Source of the DNA: Odontocerum albicorne | Taxonomy: Eukaryota; Arthropoda; Insecta; Trichoptera; Odontoceridae | Length of the DNA stretch: 64,000 nucleotides | Direction: 5' to 3' | NCBI GenBank assembly: GCA_949825065.1 | Contig: OX463856.1 | Coordinates: forward strand, 18,782,632 to 18,846,631 | In this document: piece by piece, positions 20,872 to 31,189 of the stretch | Position numbering within the stretch: the first letter of the stretch is position 1 | How the letters are laid out: the number at the start of each line of letters is the position of its first letter | Position numbers and translations under genes: made by a program | The notes under the pieces: model-generated | What the model was told of the DNA's origin: nothing | The model's database searches: none | Seen by the model: only the letters and a program-made list of their open reading frames with translations

Positions 20872-21078
20872 TTATTGCAGATAAAGATCAAAATATAAAT
20901 GCATTAAGATAATAAATCTCTGAAGACACACGAAGGGATCCCCTCTCATGATATCCTCGTAGAAAGGTACGCCAGCATCTGACAGCAGCCGAGATATATC
21001 GCGTGCAAAGCACTCGATTAAGAGATCATCAAAGGAACGGAAGTATTTTTTGATTTTTTTCTTTTTTGTTATAATCAA
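20872..21078 (-). other. 68-codon ORF of unknown origin
   Basis: The minus strand reads FRSFDDLLIECFARDISRLL then SDAGVPFYEDIMRGDPFVCL in a locally GC-richer stretch, with a protein-like composition. No acceptor or donor brackets it convincingly and I recognise no family. It may be an exon of an unknown nested gene, a transposon remnant, or a retrocopy piece. Confidence 0.25.
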
Positions 21079-21109
21079 GAATGAATGTAAAATAAAATAA
21101 TTAGGATGC

Positions 21110-21375
21110 GATCTTATGAGTTCAGTGTAATGTAAGATAGTTTGGATATGTGGAGAGAATGAATGACGAAAGAATGACTAAGCAAGTATACAGGTCAGAA
21201 GTGCAAGGTGTACATGGAAGAGTTAGACCGAGGAAAGTGTGGTTGGACTAAATGGACCAGATTTTCAGAGATAGTAAATTGAGAAGTTTGAATAATATAA
21301 TACTGCGCACGGACAGAAAAGTTTGGATATATGTTCTCTTTGCCTACCCCGCAAGAGACACATGTATGTATGTAT
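21110..21375 (+). mobile_element. LINE family L 3' fragment
   Basis: ATAGTTTGGATATGTGGAGA, GTTAGACCGAGGAAAGTGTG, GTTCTCTTTGCCTACCCCGC and ACATGTATGTATGTATT match the family L end. Confidence 0.75.
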
Positions 21376-21714
21376 TATCATTTGGTAGACATCAACCTAA
21401 CATATATAACTCTTGATGATGATGCTGATGAGATATGTTAGAAGCTAACGAACAGACTGAAATATGTTTTTGAAAAAGTTTTGTTGATTTTATATCAGTT
21501 ACCACAAAGCAAGCGGAAGCAATGGACTCTAAATGGTGTATACCTTAAGCTAAATGATTCTGAAGGATCGGGGATGGAATTTGGAGTAATAAAGATTGGG
21601 GAAGTAGGGGAGGGGAGGGTCCTGTGCAGGGTAGCGTTACATATTGATTGGAGCTTTATAGGCGAGTGGGGAATACTTCCACAGAAGTTGTCAACTAAAA
21701 TAATATACCAAATT

Positions 21715-22060
21715 ATATACATTGACAGTGTGAAATATAACATGTGTAAGATCAAGAAGAACAGTCTGAGATGGTTTGGATATATAGAATGAATGAATTC
21801 ATAAATACTAACAAAACAAATATACAGTGCAAATGTGAGTGGAAGGTGTGATAGAAGAAGACCAAGAAAAGTATGGTTGGATTAAGTGTATAATATTTAG
21901 AAAGAAGTAAATGTAAAAAATGAGAAAAATCGTAGGAGTTATATGAGAAGATGTATGAATGTAGAGGAGGCGAAATATATATGTCGCGATATGAAAGTCT
22001 AGCGCTCTCGCCTTTCTGTATACCCCGACAGGGAAATGTATGAATGTATATGTAATATGA
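21715..22060 (+). mobile_element. LINE family L 3' fragment
   Basis: KKNSLRWFGYIE-like peptide, GAGTGGAAGGTGTGATAGAA, CGTAGGAGTTATATGAGAAG, GAGGAGGCGAAATATATATG, TATACCCCGACAGGGAAATG. Confidence 0.8.
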
Positions 22061-22244
22061 GTTTCACTGAATAACTTTTTTTATTTTATTTATTTATACT
22101 TTTGTATACATGGTTATCTGGCGAGCATATTAATATACAGCAATTTCTTCCAGGTAACCAGTTTATATTGGATACGTTAAGCTGTTTTGAGTAATGGAAG
22201 ATTTGGCAAAAAAATAATATTTTAATTTTAATTCGTTCAAACAT

Positions 22245-22445
22245 CTCATCACGCCGTGTCCTTTGCAGGGTAGGCAGAGAGAGCAGATCACTAAAATTTT
22301 CTATATAAGCACAACTTTCGCCTCCTCCACATTCATACTCTTGTCATGCACAATCTTCTTTTATTCATACTTCTCACTTTAGCTTCTTTTAAAATCCTGT
22401 TCATTCGATCCAACCGTGTTTTCCACTTATAAAGAAAGAACAAAT
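22245..22445 (-). mobile_element. LINE family L 3' fragment, reverse orientation
   Basis: CATCACGCCGTGTCCTTTGC, GGGTAGGCAGAGAGAGCAGA, TCGCCTCCTCCACATTCATA and CGATCCAACCGTGTTTTCCA are the reversed family L tail. Confidence 0.8.
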
Positions 22446-22732
22446 TCAATACTTATAAAGAAAGAACAAATTCAAGAAAAAAAATCACTAATATATTAAG
22501 AATAATGGTAAGACTAGAGGAAAGGAAATCGTTCAAAGATAAAGATAGGGAATAAAGGAAAATAAGGTTGAAATGATATTCTGAGTAATGTTTCAATTCT
22601 CTATTGAACGTATTAAGAACGGTGCACATTTGATAACTCTTGGTAATTCTTTACGCATAATGGACTTAAATGAAGATGTGTACATTTTTTTTAAGAATAG
22701 CTTTGACCGAAGTCATAAATATCCTTATACCC

Positions 22733-22865
22733 TCGAACACTAGGCGGAAAAAGTGTCTGTGTCGTTCGAGGGGAGTAGCACAGCGCGGGGTACGAACCGA
22801 CGACCTTCCACACGGAGATCCAGTGCGTTACCGCGCTGCCATGTACGTCATGTTATACTCGTAGA
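22733..22865 (-). mobile_element. tRNA-derived SINE, type D
   Basis: Reverse strand: A-box-like GGCAGCGCGGTAACGCACTG, then B-box-like GTCGGTTCGTACCCCGCGCT. It is followed by CTCCCCTCGAACGACACAGA and a terminal CTAGTGTTCGAGGGTATAAG. Distinct from types A and B; only one copy recognised here. Confidence 0.7.
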
Positions 22866-22994
22866 TGTAGTGTTTGGCATTAATCGAGATGCACTGTTTG
22901 GTATCTATGAACTCTCACATCGTTCGATCAAAGTGAACAAACGTGTTGTAAAATAAATGGTTTTTTTTTGAGGAGATATGAAAGAGAACAATTT

Positions 22995-23235
22995 TTTTAA
23001 ATATTAAGTATATTGTAAATCTAATATTTTTTACATATTAAGTTTGTTGGAAATCTAATATCTTTTATGTTAACTATCAAGTTTGTTGGAAATTTAATAT
23101 TTTTTTAAAAATCTAGTACGTTGGAAATCTTATATTTTAAACAGGTAAGTGTCAAGTACTCGTACGTTAAAGTTTTAATATTTTTTAAATATCACGATGG
23201 TTGGAAATCTAATATCTTTTAAATATCAAGTATTT
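22995..23235 (+). repeat. Degenerate tandem repeat of about 35-45 bp
   Basis: TATTAAGTTTGTTGGAAATCTAATATCTTTT-type units recur (TTGGAAATCTAATAT at about 23048 and 23203, variants between) with variable spacing. Confidence 0.65.
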
Positions 23236-24310
23236 TGGAAATACCTGGAAAAACCAGATATGTCAAACGTCAAAATAAAACGAATTTGTTACAAATCATA
23301 ATTTGTAAACAATTTAAGAAAATTATTATGTAATTTACCCAAAAAACTGATTTACTTTTACATTACATTATTTAATGTAAATTTGTTTTGATATGAACTC
23401 CTTTCTTTCGTTTCAGAGTTTAAATGCATTCAGTCATTATGGAGATGTACAAAATAAGGTTTATTGCTTATTTAAATCGTGATAATTGCCTACATTGATG
23501 TTCCTAATAAATGCACTTTAACTTAAATGTTAACTGTAAACTTAACGGATACGTATGCAAAGATGCAATGAAACAAAAATAAACCTTTTTACATGGTTTT
23601 CAATTTATATTTTTATATAATTACCGATGTTATTCAAACTTAAATCACATAATAATGTATTATTGAAAAAATTTTTTTTGAACATTTATAAAAAACAATA
23701 TGTAGGTATTTTAAATGCATATTTTTTTCTGTATTTTAAACAAAATACAGACAAAATATGCATTATTTAAAAATAAATATACCAGCAACATTAAATATTG
23801 TATTAAAGTATATTATTAGAAATATTTTACTTCTTAGACAACTGTAAAAATCTACTTGTAATAATCATTTAAAATTTCTAAAAAAATCGCATATCGAAAC
23901 TTTTGTAATCATATCAAAATTATTAAACATCTACAAAATTCTACTAATAATGATATGTAAATTATTAAAACATCTGCAAGATTATATTTTTATCATATCT
24001 GCTAAATTCTACGTATGATCACATCGAAATTATTGAATAACACACACAATTCCACTTATTATCGTATCGAAATTATTTGGTGAACTGTAAAATAGTTTGT
24101 TTTCAACAGAGCCTCGAAATTCGGTAGAATTAAATTGTGCGAATTTATTTTTCGTCAATAATGTTAACGATACTAGACCATCACAAAAGTTTGAGTGTGC
24201 AAACAAGCATCAGAATAAAAATCGAAATATTTTTCTCTCCTAAATAATGTCATTACTCTTGGGTAAAAAAGTTATTACCTAATTAGAAAATCGTCTATTA
24301 TAAATATCTA
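23236..24310. other. Very AT-rich intronic DNA, with a degenerate repeat at about 23860-24090
   Basis: AATTATTAAA(A)CATCT(A/G)CAA and ATC(G/A)TATCGAAATTATT words recur about every 55-60 bases in 23860-24090. Nothing else recognised. Confidence 0.45.
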
Positions 24311-24318
24311 CGCCGATT

Positions 24319-24376
24319 GTTTAAATACGCGAATGATTATTGCGAACGTTTAAATACGCGAATGATTATTGCGAAC
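24319..24376 (+). repeat. 29-bp perfect tandem duplication
   Basis: Two identical 29-base units beginning GTTTAAATACGCGAATGATT, followed by GTCGAG. Confidence 0.9.
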
Positions 24377-24611
24377 GTCGAGAGTTGATGGACATGATTT
24401 TGACTTAGTTAGAACTGTGTATGTGATAGCAGAGTACAAATGTTTCAGCTGAGTGTCATGTTTTTTTGTGATTAAGACATGATATCACTTTATCACAATT
24501 CTTTATATCCACAATGGACCACAATTGTTATGCATTTATACTCTATGGTTCTCCTTTCTATTAAAGGGACTACATTTAATATTGTGGATAATAATCAACA
24601 TAAATAAAACT

Positions 24612-24690
24612 ATATTTTTGTAGCTCAGTGGATAATATGCTATTTTAGCACCAAGGTTTTCAGTTTTGTATGGCATTTTCGATGGACTCC
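24612..24690 (+). repeat. Weak tRNA-like head
   Basis: TGTAGCTCAGTGGATAATAT looks like an A box (TAGCTCAGTGG). The B-box position (GTTTTCAGTTTTGTA) is decayed. Probably an old SINE head; not a functional tRNA. Confidence 0.35.
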
Positions 24691-24719
24691 TCACAACCTG
24701 TCAGGTTTATTTTATTATT

Positions 24720-25138
24720 TTTTAAAATTTATTTTACACATGACAAGAAATATCTATAAATAATTTGCGAAAAAACAACACATAATTAAATTTGGGCACA
24801 CAATTTTAATGGATCTGGGTTCGTTGCCTTTCATTTGTCGTGTCCCCAGTAAACTAGGCTTTTGCCTGTATCTCACTGAGGACGATTTTTGATTACATAA
24901 AACCCCGTTGCACATTCTCATTAACCTGACAAACAGTGACACTCAATTACATATGTACATCACGCGAAATCAAACTCCTCACACTCCATCACTCCAGACA
25001 GACCAAAACGTTCATCCCACAATATACCGTACATAATCATAAAAAAACAACAAAAAATACCACACTCAGGAGCTCACACAAACATGTAACAATCTCATCT
25101 AACCATCAGAAAAATCTTCGAGTCCTAAATGAAAACTG
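24720..25138 (-). mobile_element. Non-LTR family M 3' UTR, reverse orientation
   Basis: Shares CCTTTCATTTGTCGTGTCCC, CAGTAAACTAGGCTTTTGCC, TGTATCTCACTGAGGA, ACCCCGTTGCAC and AACAGTGACACTCAA with the family M copy at 34120, where it adjoins ORF2 coding sequence. The same pieces recur at 37690 (plus) and 49908. Confidence 0.8.
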
Positions 25139-25235
25139 AAACCCTTCTTTTTAAAAAAAGGTTCCAACGCGAGTCGAACTCGTGACACCCGGGCTAGGAG
25201 ACAGGTATCTAACCAACTAGACAGAAATCTAAATT
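25139..25235 (-). mobile_element. tRNA-derived SINE head, type A, reverse orientation
   Basis: Reverse strand: CTAGTTGGTTAGATACCTGT, CCCGGGTGTCACGAGTTCGA, CTCGCGTTGGAACC. It directly abuts the family M 3' UTR. Confidence 0.7.
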
Positions 25236-25524
25236 CATGACAAGTAGAAATCTGAACTCATTGTTATCCTTTCGTTAAGAAGCTTTTTACGAGTATCTTT
25301 CATTCTTGGAGCCCTGTGGGAATAGTACAGAGAAATTTAATATCGCTTTATAAATTCCCTTTTTAATTTATTTTATTTTGCTTGTCATTAATAAAAATGA
25401 AAACAATGGTTAATGATCAATAATCAAATAGCAAAATAAAATATTACTTTCCGTTTAATTACATAATCGACCTAAAAATTAAGGGGGAGAATTTTTATTT
25501 TGGTGATACTATAAAGTCAAATAG

Positions 25525-25750
25525 TTGATTCGGCCTGACAGCCTACCCATTGCGTGCACCGCGAGGCGAGGCGAGGCGAAAAGCTTTTACCTTGATTACA
25601 CTTCTGCCCAAGTCTCCCCTAATGGCTGGGAGGGGACACGATATCTTTGTGTGGCGTTTTGCTGCAGAGGTATTAAACCTATGTACCAAAATACATTTGC
25701 AAGAATGCAATTTGAACGAAATATCACACGTCTAATTTTTGTATCGTGAT
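25525..25750. other. GC-richer unique segment, candidate conserved element
   Basis: CACCGCGAGGCGAGGCGAGG and CTAATGGCTGGGAGGGGACA stand out. Both strands have 60-86-codon ORFs, but none resembles a known protein. GAGGC units repeat three times. Confidence 0.25.
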
Positions 25751-25829
25751 GGTGACGAAGCATGACGAAAATGCGTCTAATTAAGTTAATTCTGGTCTTT
25801 GCAATATTTATGTAAGGCGCAGACAGACG

Positions 25830-26225
25830 TGGATTCAGAGCAACCGAGAGACACATCGTAGAATAGATGCATTTGTAATATGGTGCTGGAGAAGGATATT
25901 ACATATTCCATGGACAGCAAGGCGAACTGATGCTTCCATTATCGGAAAACTGAAAATCCCCGATAATTTGCCTACGACTGGTTATCCGAGTCTTTGATCA
26001 CATTGCTCGTGACTAAGGCTAAGACAGTTTGGAGAAACTTGTTGTCATTGAAAGCGTGGAAGGACGACGCATAAGAGGAAGAGCACCAATATGTTGAACT
26101 GACTAAGTGAAAGACGCTACAGGACTACTCTTAACTGCTTTTCGAACTGCGAAGTGTTGGAATGGATGAAAAAGAGTCGTTCAGGGCTATCACAGGAGTC
26201 ATGATCATGAATTGATGAGCTACGA
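25830..26225 (+). pseudogene. BovB-like RTE retrotransposon remnant (ORF2 C-terminus)
   Basis: Frame-broken translation gives RRIDAFVIWCWRRILHIPWT, ARRTDASIIGKLKI, then VEGRRIRGRAPICW-like and a final SRSGLSQES-like peptide. The order RRIDAFELWCWRRLL.IPWTARRTN ... EGRRRRGR ... AKSRTRLSD is that of BovB/RTE elements. Several stops and frameshifts. Confidence 0.8.
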
Positions 26226-26284
26226 AAAAACATGATTAATTTTTATGTTATTTTTATAAAAGGATTAAACACAATTTATAAAGT

Positions 26285-26352
26285 AGTAATTAAAAGTGGG
26301 TTCGATTCCTTTGTGAGAGCGCCCTTGATTAGAGTCTGCTCTCTAAACAGAG
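26285..26352 (+). repeat. tRNA-like 60-bp repeat (family T), first of a direct pair
   Basis: AAAGTGGGTTCGATTCCTTT, GAGAGCGCCCTTGATTAGAG, TCTGCTCTCTAAACAG. Confidence 0.6.
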
Positions 26353-26920
26353 CAAGATGAATTTTCTTTTTAGTATCATTCAAGTCCCTTAATAGGATGT
26401 CTCTATTATATCTTTGGAATCTGTGTCTGAGAGATGTTCCTCTAGAGAGGAGTAGAACGTTGAGGTCAATTTTGTCTTCATCGAATACCTACATTGATTG
26501 TTCCGAATCAATCCAATGGGGCAGGGTATTATGATAAGGACTTTTCTGATGCTGGTCCTGTGACGTAGAATATCTACCTAAGTGTTAGATATATGGGTGG
26601 CGTGTACAGCTTTAGGAAGCACTTGAAGACATCCCTTTTTGAGAGGTACTATCAACATTTATGGTTAAGTATGAACACTAGCCACACACTATACTCCATT
26701 TAAAGCCAAATGTGATGCTCTCACATATCGGGAGAGCTACAACGGTTTCTTTGTAGTCCATCTTCCCATGGGAAGGTTTCTTCAGTTGTCTTACCAAATA
26801 TGTTTTTCTACATATCCAGATATGGCGAAGTGCCTAATATAATGAGCACAGTCACCTTCCTATACTTATACTTAACTGTTATATATTTATTTTGTAACAT
26901 TTCAAATATATTAATAATAG
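26353..26920 (+). pseudogene. Retrotransposon remnant between two family T repeats
   Basis: Broken frames give YSFRKHLKTSLFERYYQHLW-like text near 26600-26665, which resembles the end of a non-LTR ORF2. A 3' UTR ending TTTATTTTGTAACATTTCAA follows; similar tails occur at 36095 and 40990. Confidence 0.5.
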
Positions 26921-26990
26921 TAGGTTCGAGTTTCAAGTTAGAGCACTCTTGAAGAGAGTCTACTATTTTAATGGCACTGCATAAACTACC
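26921..26990 (+). repeat. tRNA-like 60-bp repeat (family T), second of a direct pair
   Basis: AATAGTAGGTTCGAGTTTCA, AGTTAGAGCACTCTTGAAGA, GAGTCTACTATTTTAA. Confidence 0.6.
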
Positions 26991-27689
26991 CTTTCATTAT
27001 TATATTTCATAGCTATAAATTACCCTTTCATTATTATTATTTTTTTAAAATTTACTTTTACTTACTATTATTTCCATAATTTAGTGCTATTTAACATTAA
27101 GTACGCCTTTTCATACAAGATTAAAAATATGGATTTACAATAAAATCTAATTTCATTGTAGGTATAACACTTTCGTTTTATACAGTACAAATTTGCGAAT
27201 TTACTACTAAGTGACAATATCTTGTAACATTACCCTTAAGTGAAAACCCGACTGGAATATTTTAAAAGAAATCTGTTTTACCAACTTAAAAATATGTATA
27301 ACTTTTGAATTTAGAACAGCTGAAATTGAAATAACTCTTTTATTTTCATACAATTCTACATATTAACCCACAGACACCATTTCGATCTTAATCTTTGAAA
27401 TATCACGAATCACCTGTCCATTAACGTAAAATAAAACATAAAAATGTCAACATGTCAGTCAAAATGTCGATATGTATCGATGAAAACACTTACTCGTATC
27501 CTTTAAAATTTTCAACTTGGACGCCATTTTGTGTTAATCATTAAAATTTCGACCCAAGTTTCTAAATTTTAATGTAATTTTTTTACTGGAACCGATCGAA
27601 TAAGATTTATTTTGTGCATCACGTCACCTCGGATCTTTCTCAAGCATATTCAATGAACATAAAATTCAAATTGCGTTTGAATTCCATGC

Positions 27690-27835
27690 CATGTGGTAAT
27701 CTCTTCCGACTAACCTGAAAAATATTAGAGGCCTTAAGTGACAACCAGATTGGAATCCTTTTTCATAAAACAATATGGATTCCAATGGAAATAAAATACG
27801 TCTTACAAACTAGGCCACAAAAGTCGTCGATTTTA
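27690..27835 (-). mobile_element. tRNA-derived SINE, type A, reverse orientation
   Basis: Reverse strand: ACTTTTGTGGCCTAGTTTGT, AAGACGTATTTTATTTCCAT, GGATTCCAATCTGGTTGTCA, CTTAAGGCCTCTAATATTTT, AGGTTAGTCGGAAGAGATTA. A shorter body fragment of the same type is at 27230-27275. Confidence 0.75.
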
Positions 27836-28004
27836 TTTGGAGAATTTAAAAAAATTACCTTACTCAAAAGAATATCCTAATATTCCTTTAGCTTACTTTC
27901 TTATCACTTAATGAATTATTTTCTTCTTAAACTACATAATACTCGTAGTTCAGATATTATGATTTTTTACTTGAATTTAAATAAATAATCCATATTTTTG
28001 TCAA

Positions 28005-28110
28005 TCTTTCATAAAACATCTTTACGTATCTGAGATAAATTGGTTGGTTGGAATAAATTGCTATATAACAATAAACCCGCTATAAATACCATATATTAAC
28101 ATGTGCAAAA
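28005..28110 (+). repeat. SINE type A body fragment
   Basis: ACATCTTTACGTATCTGAGA, TTGGTTGGTTGGAATAAATT, ACAATAAACCCGCTATAAAT. Confidence 0.55.
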
Positions 28111-28119
28111 TGATTCAAC

Positions 28120-28650
28120 ACTATGCAAAAACGCCTTATACACATTTGATTAATTTCTACGGTAATTGAGTAAATATCTAGTATGGTGTTATACAGATCG
28201 AAAAACTTGTTTTAGTAATTAAACCATAGAACACCCATTAAACAAGCTTAATTTTTTTGCACATGCAAGATTGATCTATGCTTGTGTGGGTTGAATAGTT
28301 TTTGCATATATTTATCTAATAGTTCTAAAGGCGTTTATTTGGATGATCTTTTTGAACACGCCTATTATAACTTTTATTTTGTATCCTAAATGCTTCATTT
28401 AATCGAACCTGTTCGATGATTTTCAACTTGAAAAAACATATTAACAAAAAAGTTTACAAAATTTTAACAAAATGCCAAAAAGTATTAAAGAAGGCTAGAT
28501 CATCCGGACTGTTCGTTATCTATGCGTTTTAAAATATATGTTAAGGGTATATTTATGTCTGGTTGCAGTGAAAAAATATAAATGTTTATATATTTATATT
28601 TTGAAGAAATTATTTCATTTATTAATAATTTTTTTACTAAATAAATGTAC
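28120..28650. other. AT-rich intronic DNA, nothing recognised
   Basis: No repeat family or coding signal recognised. Confidence 0.45.
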
Positions 28651-28654
28651 CAAC

Positions 28655-28970
28655 ATTCTGTACTCTTAAATGGTTTGGACATGTATAACGAATGAACGAA
28701 GAAAGAATTATAAAAAAATATACAGTGCAAAGGGAGTGGAATGCGTGGTATAGGAAGATCAAAGAAAGTATGGTTAGAATAAGTGAATGACATTTTGAAA
28801 TGAAAGTCAAATAAATCGTAGGCGCTGTATGCCAAGGTATGGCATACAGCGCCTACGATTTATTTGACTAAATATGGATGTAGAGAAGGCGAAAGATATA
28901 GTGTGTCGCGATAGGAAAACCTGGTGTTCTCTCCCCTTTGTCGAGAGGGAAATGAAAATATATGTGTATG
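28655..28970 (+). mobile_element. LINE family L 3' fragment containing a perfect 29-bp inverted duplication
   Basis: TTAAATGGTTTGGACATGTA, GTATGGTTAGAATAAGTGAA, GTCAAATAAATCGTAGGCGC, TAGAGAAGGCGAAAGATATA. Arms 28805-28833 and 28841-28869 are perfect inverted copies around AAGGTAT. Confidence 0.8.
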
Positions 28971-29094
28971 TACTTAATAAACTAACAAAATATTGAGGAA
29001 TGTGATGGTTAAAACTAAATTATTTTTCTAGAAATCTACAAAAGGACGCGTACATTAAATTAATGTATTTAATCATTAAAATATTTCAGTGAAT

Positions 29095-29475
29095 ATTACG
29101 GTAGATCAAGGCTTTCTTCCCACCATATCCCATATGGTATCAAGGCTACCATCATTATCAACCCTACAGCTAAGGATGTGTCATGGCTGTCTGCAGAATT
29201 CTCTGCCACATATCTCTCTTAGCAGCATCCCTCCTCCAACTGGTTGGACTCCGTATGCAGTAATTCTCTGTCACACCATCTAGCCATCTCAGCTTTGTTC
29301 TAACCCCTCTACTTCACCTTATTGGATCGCTGACTAAAGTTTTCATTATATGTTCAGTGTCCTGCATGCGATATAAGTGCCCAAACTAGCGCAGTCTTGC
29401 AATTTTTATAACTTTTGCTAAGCTAGTTTCCCCATACAGCGTGTTGTTCTCATCATTATAACTCTGTTATCACGT
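29095..29475 (-). pseudogene. RTE-like retrotransposon remnant, reverse orientation
   Basis: The minus strand in broken frames gives IARLR*FGHLYRMQDTEH, GVRTKLRWLDGVTEN, a WRRDAAKRDMWQRIL block, then a TTGATAATGATGG-like tail. This is the GHL.RM ... LRWLDGV ... W..IL order of RTE ORF2 ends. It lies about 50 bp from the LIM1 exon donor. Confidence 0.7.
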
Positions 29476-29528
29476 ACCTACATTTGTACTTGTTATCAAG
29501 GTTACCTAAAAAAATATAATTTCCTCAC

Positions 29529-29718
29529 CTTGTGTAGTCTCTTTTGCAGTAGGTCTTCCCATCCCTAACGAAGCAGGTGCAGGACTCATCCAGGAACTGG
29601 CGGCACTCCTGGCACTTGAGACACGCGGCGTGCCACTCCAGGTCGGGTGCTACACGCAGGATGTACTGGTCGTGAATCTGTCCGCCACACCCCACGCACA
29701 GCGACAGTCGCAGTTTCT
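29529..29718 (-). CDS. tup: Islet/tailup LIM-homeodomain gene: exon encoding LIM domain 1 (internal exon)
   Basis: Internal exon of 190 bases: 2 bases, 62 codons, 2 bases. The acceptor is a pyrimidine-rich tract ending CTTCCAG (bases 29719-29722 are the complement of CCAG) and the donor is AG|GTGAGG. The translation runs [16 protein letters not shown] and ends CKRDYT plus a split Arg. It is a full LIM zinc-binding domain: CVGC pair, then HAAC, CLKC/CQEC, and a final YCKRD, giving the eight Cys/His/Asp ligands for two zinc ions. The wording ([34 protein letters not shown]) is that of Islet-type LIM1. In the family, LIM1 binds LIM cofactors (Ldb/Chip) and contributes to motor-neuron, heart and dorsal-vessel programmes in the nucleus. 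The last two bases (AG) join the A that opens the exon at 16131 to give Arg. GC content is visibly higher than the flanks. Upstream exons were not recognised. Confidence 0.96.
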
Positions 29719-30169
29719 CTGGAAGAATGGAACAATTTGTAAGCGTCTCATATCACGAGGTTTGAGCCTTATTAAATCAACCCTCATTTACAATTATTAT
29801 CAAGACCAGTTGATTAATATGGCTATACAAAGCACTAAGTAATATAATGTGACATTATATAATATTATACATGATGAACTTTAAGGGTTCTAACAAGTGA
29901 ACAATAAAAAAAAACAATTTATTGTAGATCCTCATTCATCACGCCATCTTTTAGGTTCATGTAATTAGACACATCTAGAACTAGCTATCAGCTCTTTAGA
30001 CTTGCACCCTCCAAAGTGGGGTTCAAAAAACGGCGTATAAATCATTAAGTATATCTCTTCAATGACATAGTCTGTCTTTTCCTATTCCTCATTCCATTTT
30101 TCATTTCCTATACCATTCTCTCTCACCGAGTCATTTATTTTTATTTTTTACACTTTTATTGCAAATATA

Positions 30170-30220
30170 ATCTGGCTGGTTTATTGGCAGGCGGCAATAT
30201 CTTCCAAACAAAAGTAAATA
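30170..30220 (-). repeat. SINE type A body fragment
   Basis: GGCTGGTTTATTGGCAGGCG and GCAATATCTTCCAAAC are the reversed 3' body of type A. Confidence 0.45.
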
Positions 30221-30461
30221 AAGCAAGTTACATGATGGCAAAAATTATTCAAATGACTATCCATCCCCACGAAGTCCATGAACATGTACGTGAGCATATG
30301 ACCACAAAGACGGACAATCACCCGAACATTCACCCGAACACAACTTTTCATACATCATAAAGTGAAATATTATCAATCAAAAGAATAGGAAGGGATGGTG
30401 GAGAGGAGAGGAAAAAAATCAGGAATGAAACACGTTATGTTACTGACTTGAAATTAAGATT

Positions 30462-30615
30462 TTTTTCAGTCGCCTCTTAAAGCATGCTTAGGACGGAGCG
30501 AGTCTAACATTGGTTTGTAACTGATTCCAGAGTCTCACCGCATGAACAGTAAAGGACGACGTAAAAAAAGGAGTGGTGAGCGGTCATTGGTGATATTAAA
30601 GAAATAAAGTTTCTT
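30462..30615 (-). pseudogene. Jockey/CR1-like ORF2 C-terminal remnant
   Basis: The minus strand reads RRSPLLFFTSSFTVHAVRLW, NQLQTNVRLAPS, then FKRRLKKILI. This is the 'AVRLWN.LP..V..A.S...FK..LK' ending of many Jockey/CR1-type ORF2 proteins. One stop between APS and CFKRR. Confidence 0.65.
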
Positions 30616-31002
30616 TTTAATTTATTTACTCCTTATTTTTAATAAGTAAATTCATTTTTATGCTCTATTTTAAATTTTGATTTCTGTTATTTTAATGTTT
30701 TTTTTTGTTTATGTCTAACTAAAACACTTGGCAATATCTTAATCTCCAATTGGCACAAAATGTGTATCAAACTCCTGTCTGGTTAGTTGGAAGAGATTAT
30801 GATAGATTAAGCAATAAAACCAGCTGATTGTACTTTTACGCAGTTAAGGGACAAATTAATAAAAAATAGATCTGAATGACGTTTATATGTAAAAATAATT
30901 AAATTCACAAATTAATTTACTATGGTTATTTGAAATATAGATTAAGCATACTCCAAGTCAAAAATCTACCTATAGACCCCGTAGCCTACAGTATGTAAGT
31001 AT

Positions 31003-31085
31003 GTTACCAATGTTGTTTGAGAGTTACCAATGTTGTTTGAGACTATAATATGTAGGTATGTTACCAATGTTGTTTGAGAGTTTGT
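31003..31085 (+). repeat. Short imperfect duplications
   Basis: GTTACCAATGTTGTTTGAGA occurs three times, at about 31003, 31021 (overlapping register) and 31060. Confidence 0.6.
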
Positions 31086-31189
31086 GTGATAAAATTTGCA
31101 CATAAGAGCGAGTGTTATTGCCTTTCAAGGAACGGTGGTATTTCTACCACGTACGATGACAAACTGAGAGTTTGCCAGAGAGAAGAAAT

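Larger units (their letters stand above)
16132..29528 (-). other. Islet/tailup intron between LIM1 and LIM2 exons (13,397 bp)
   Basis: Bounded by the GTGAGG donor after KRDYT and the TTTCAG acceptor before LFGTK. The intron position at the LIM1/LIM2 boundary fits the domain structure. It is filled with SINEs, LINE remnants, minisatellites and AT-rich DNA. Confidence 0.9.
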
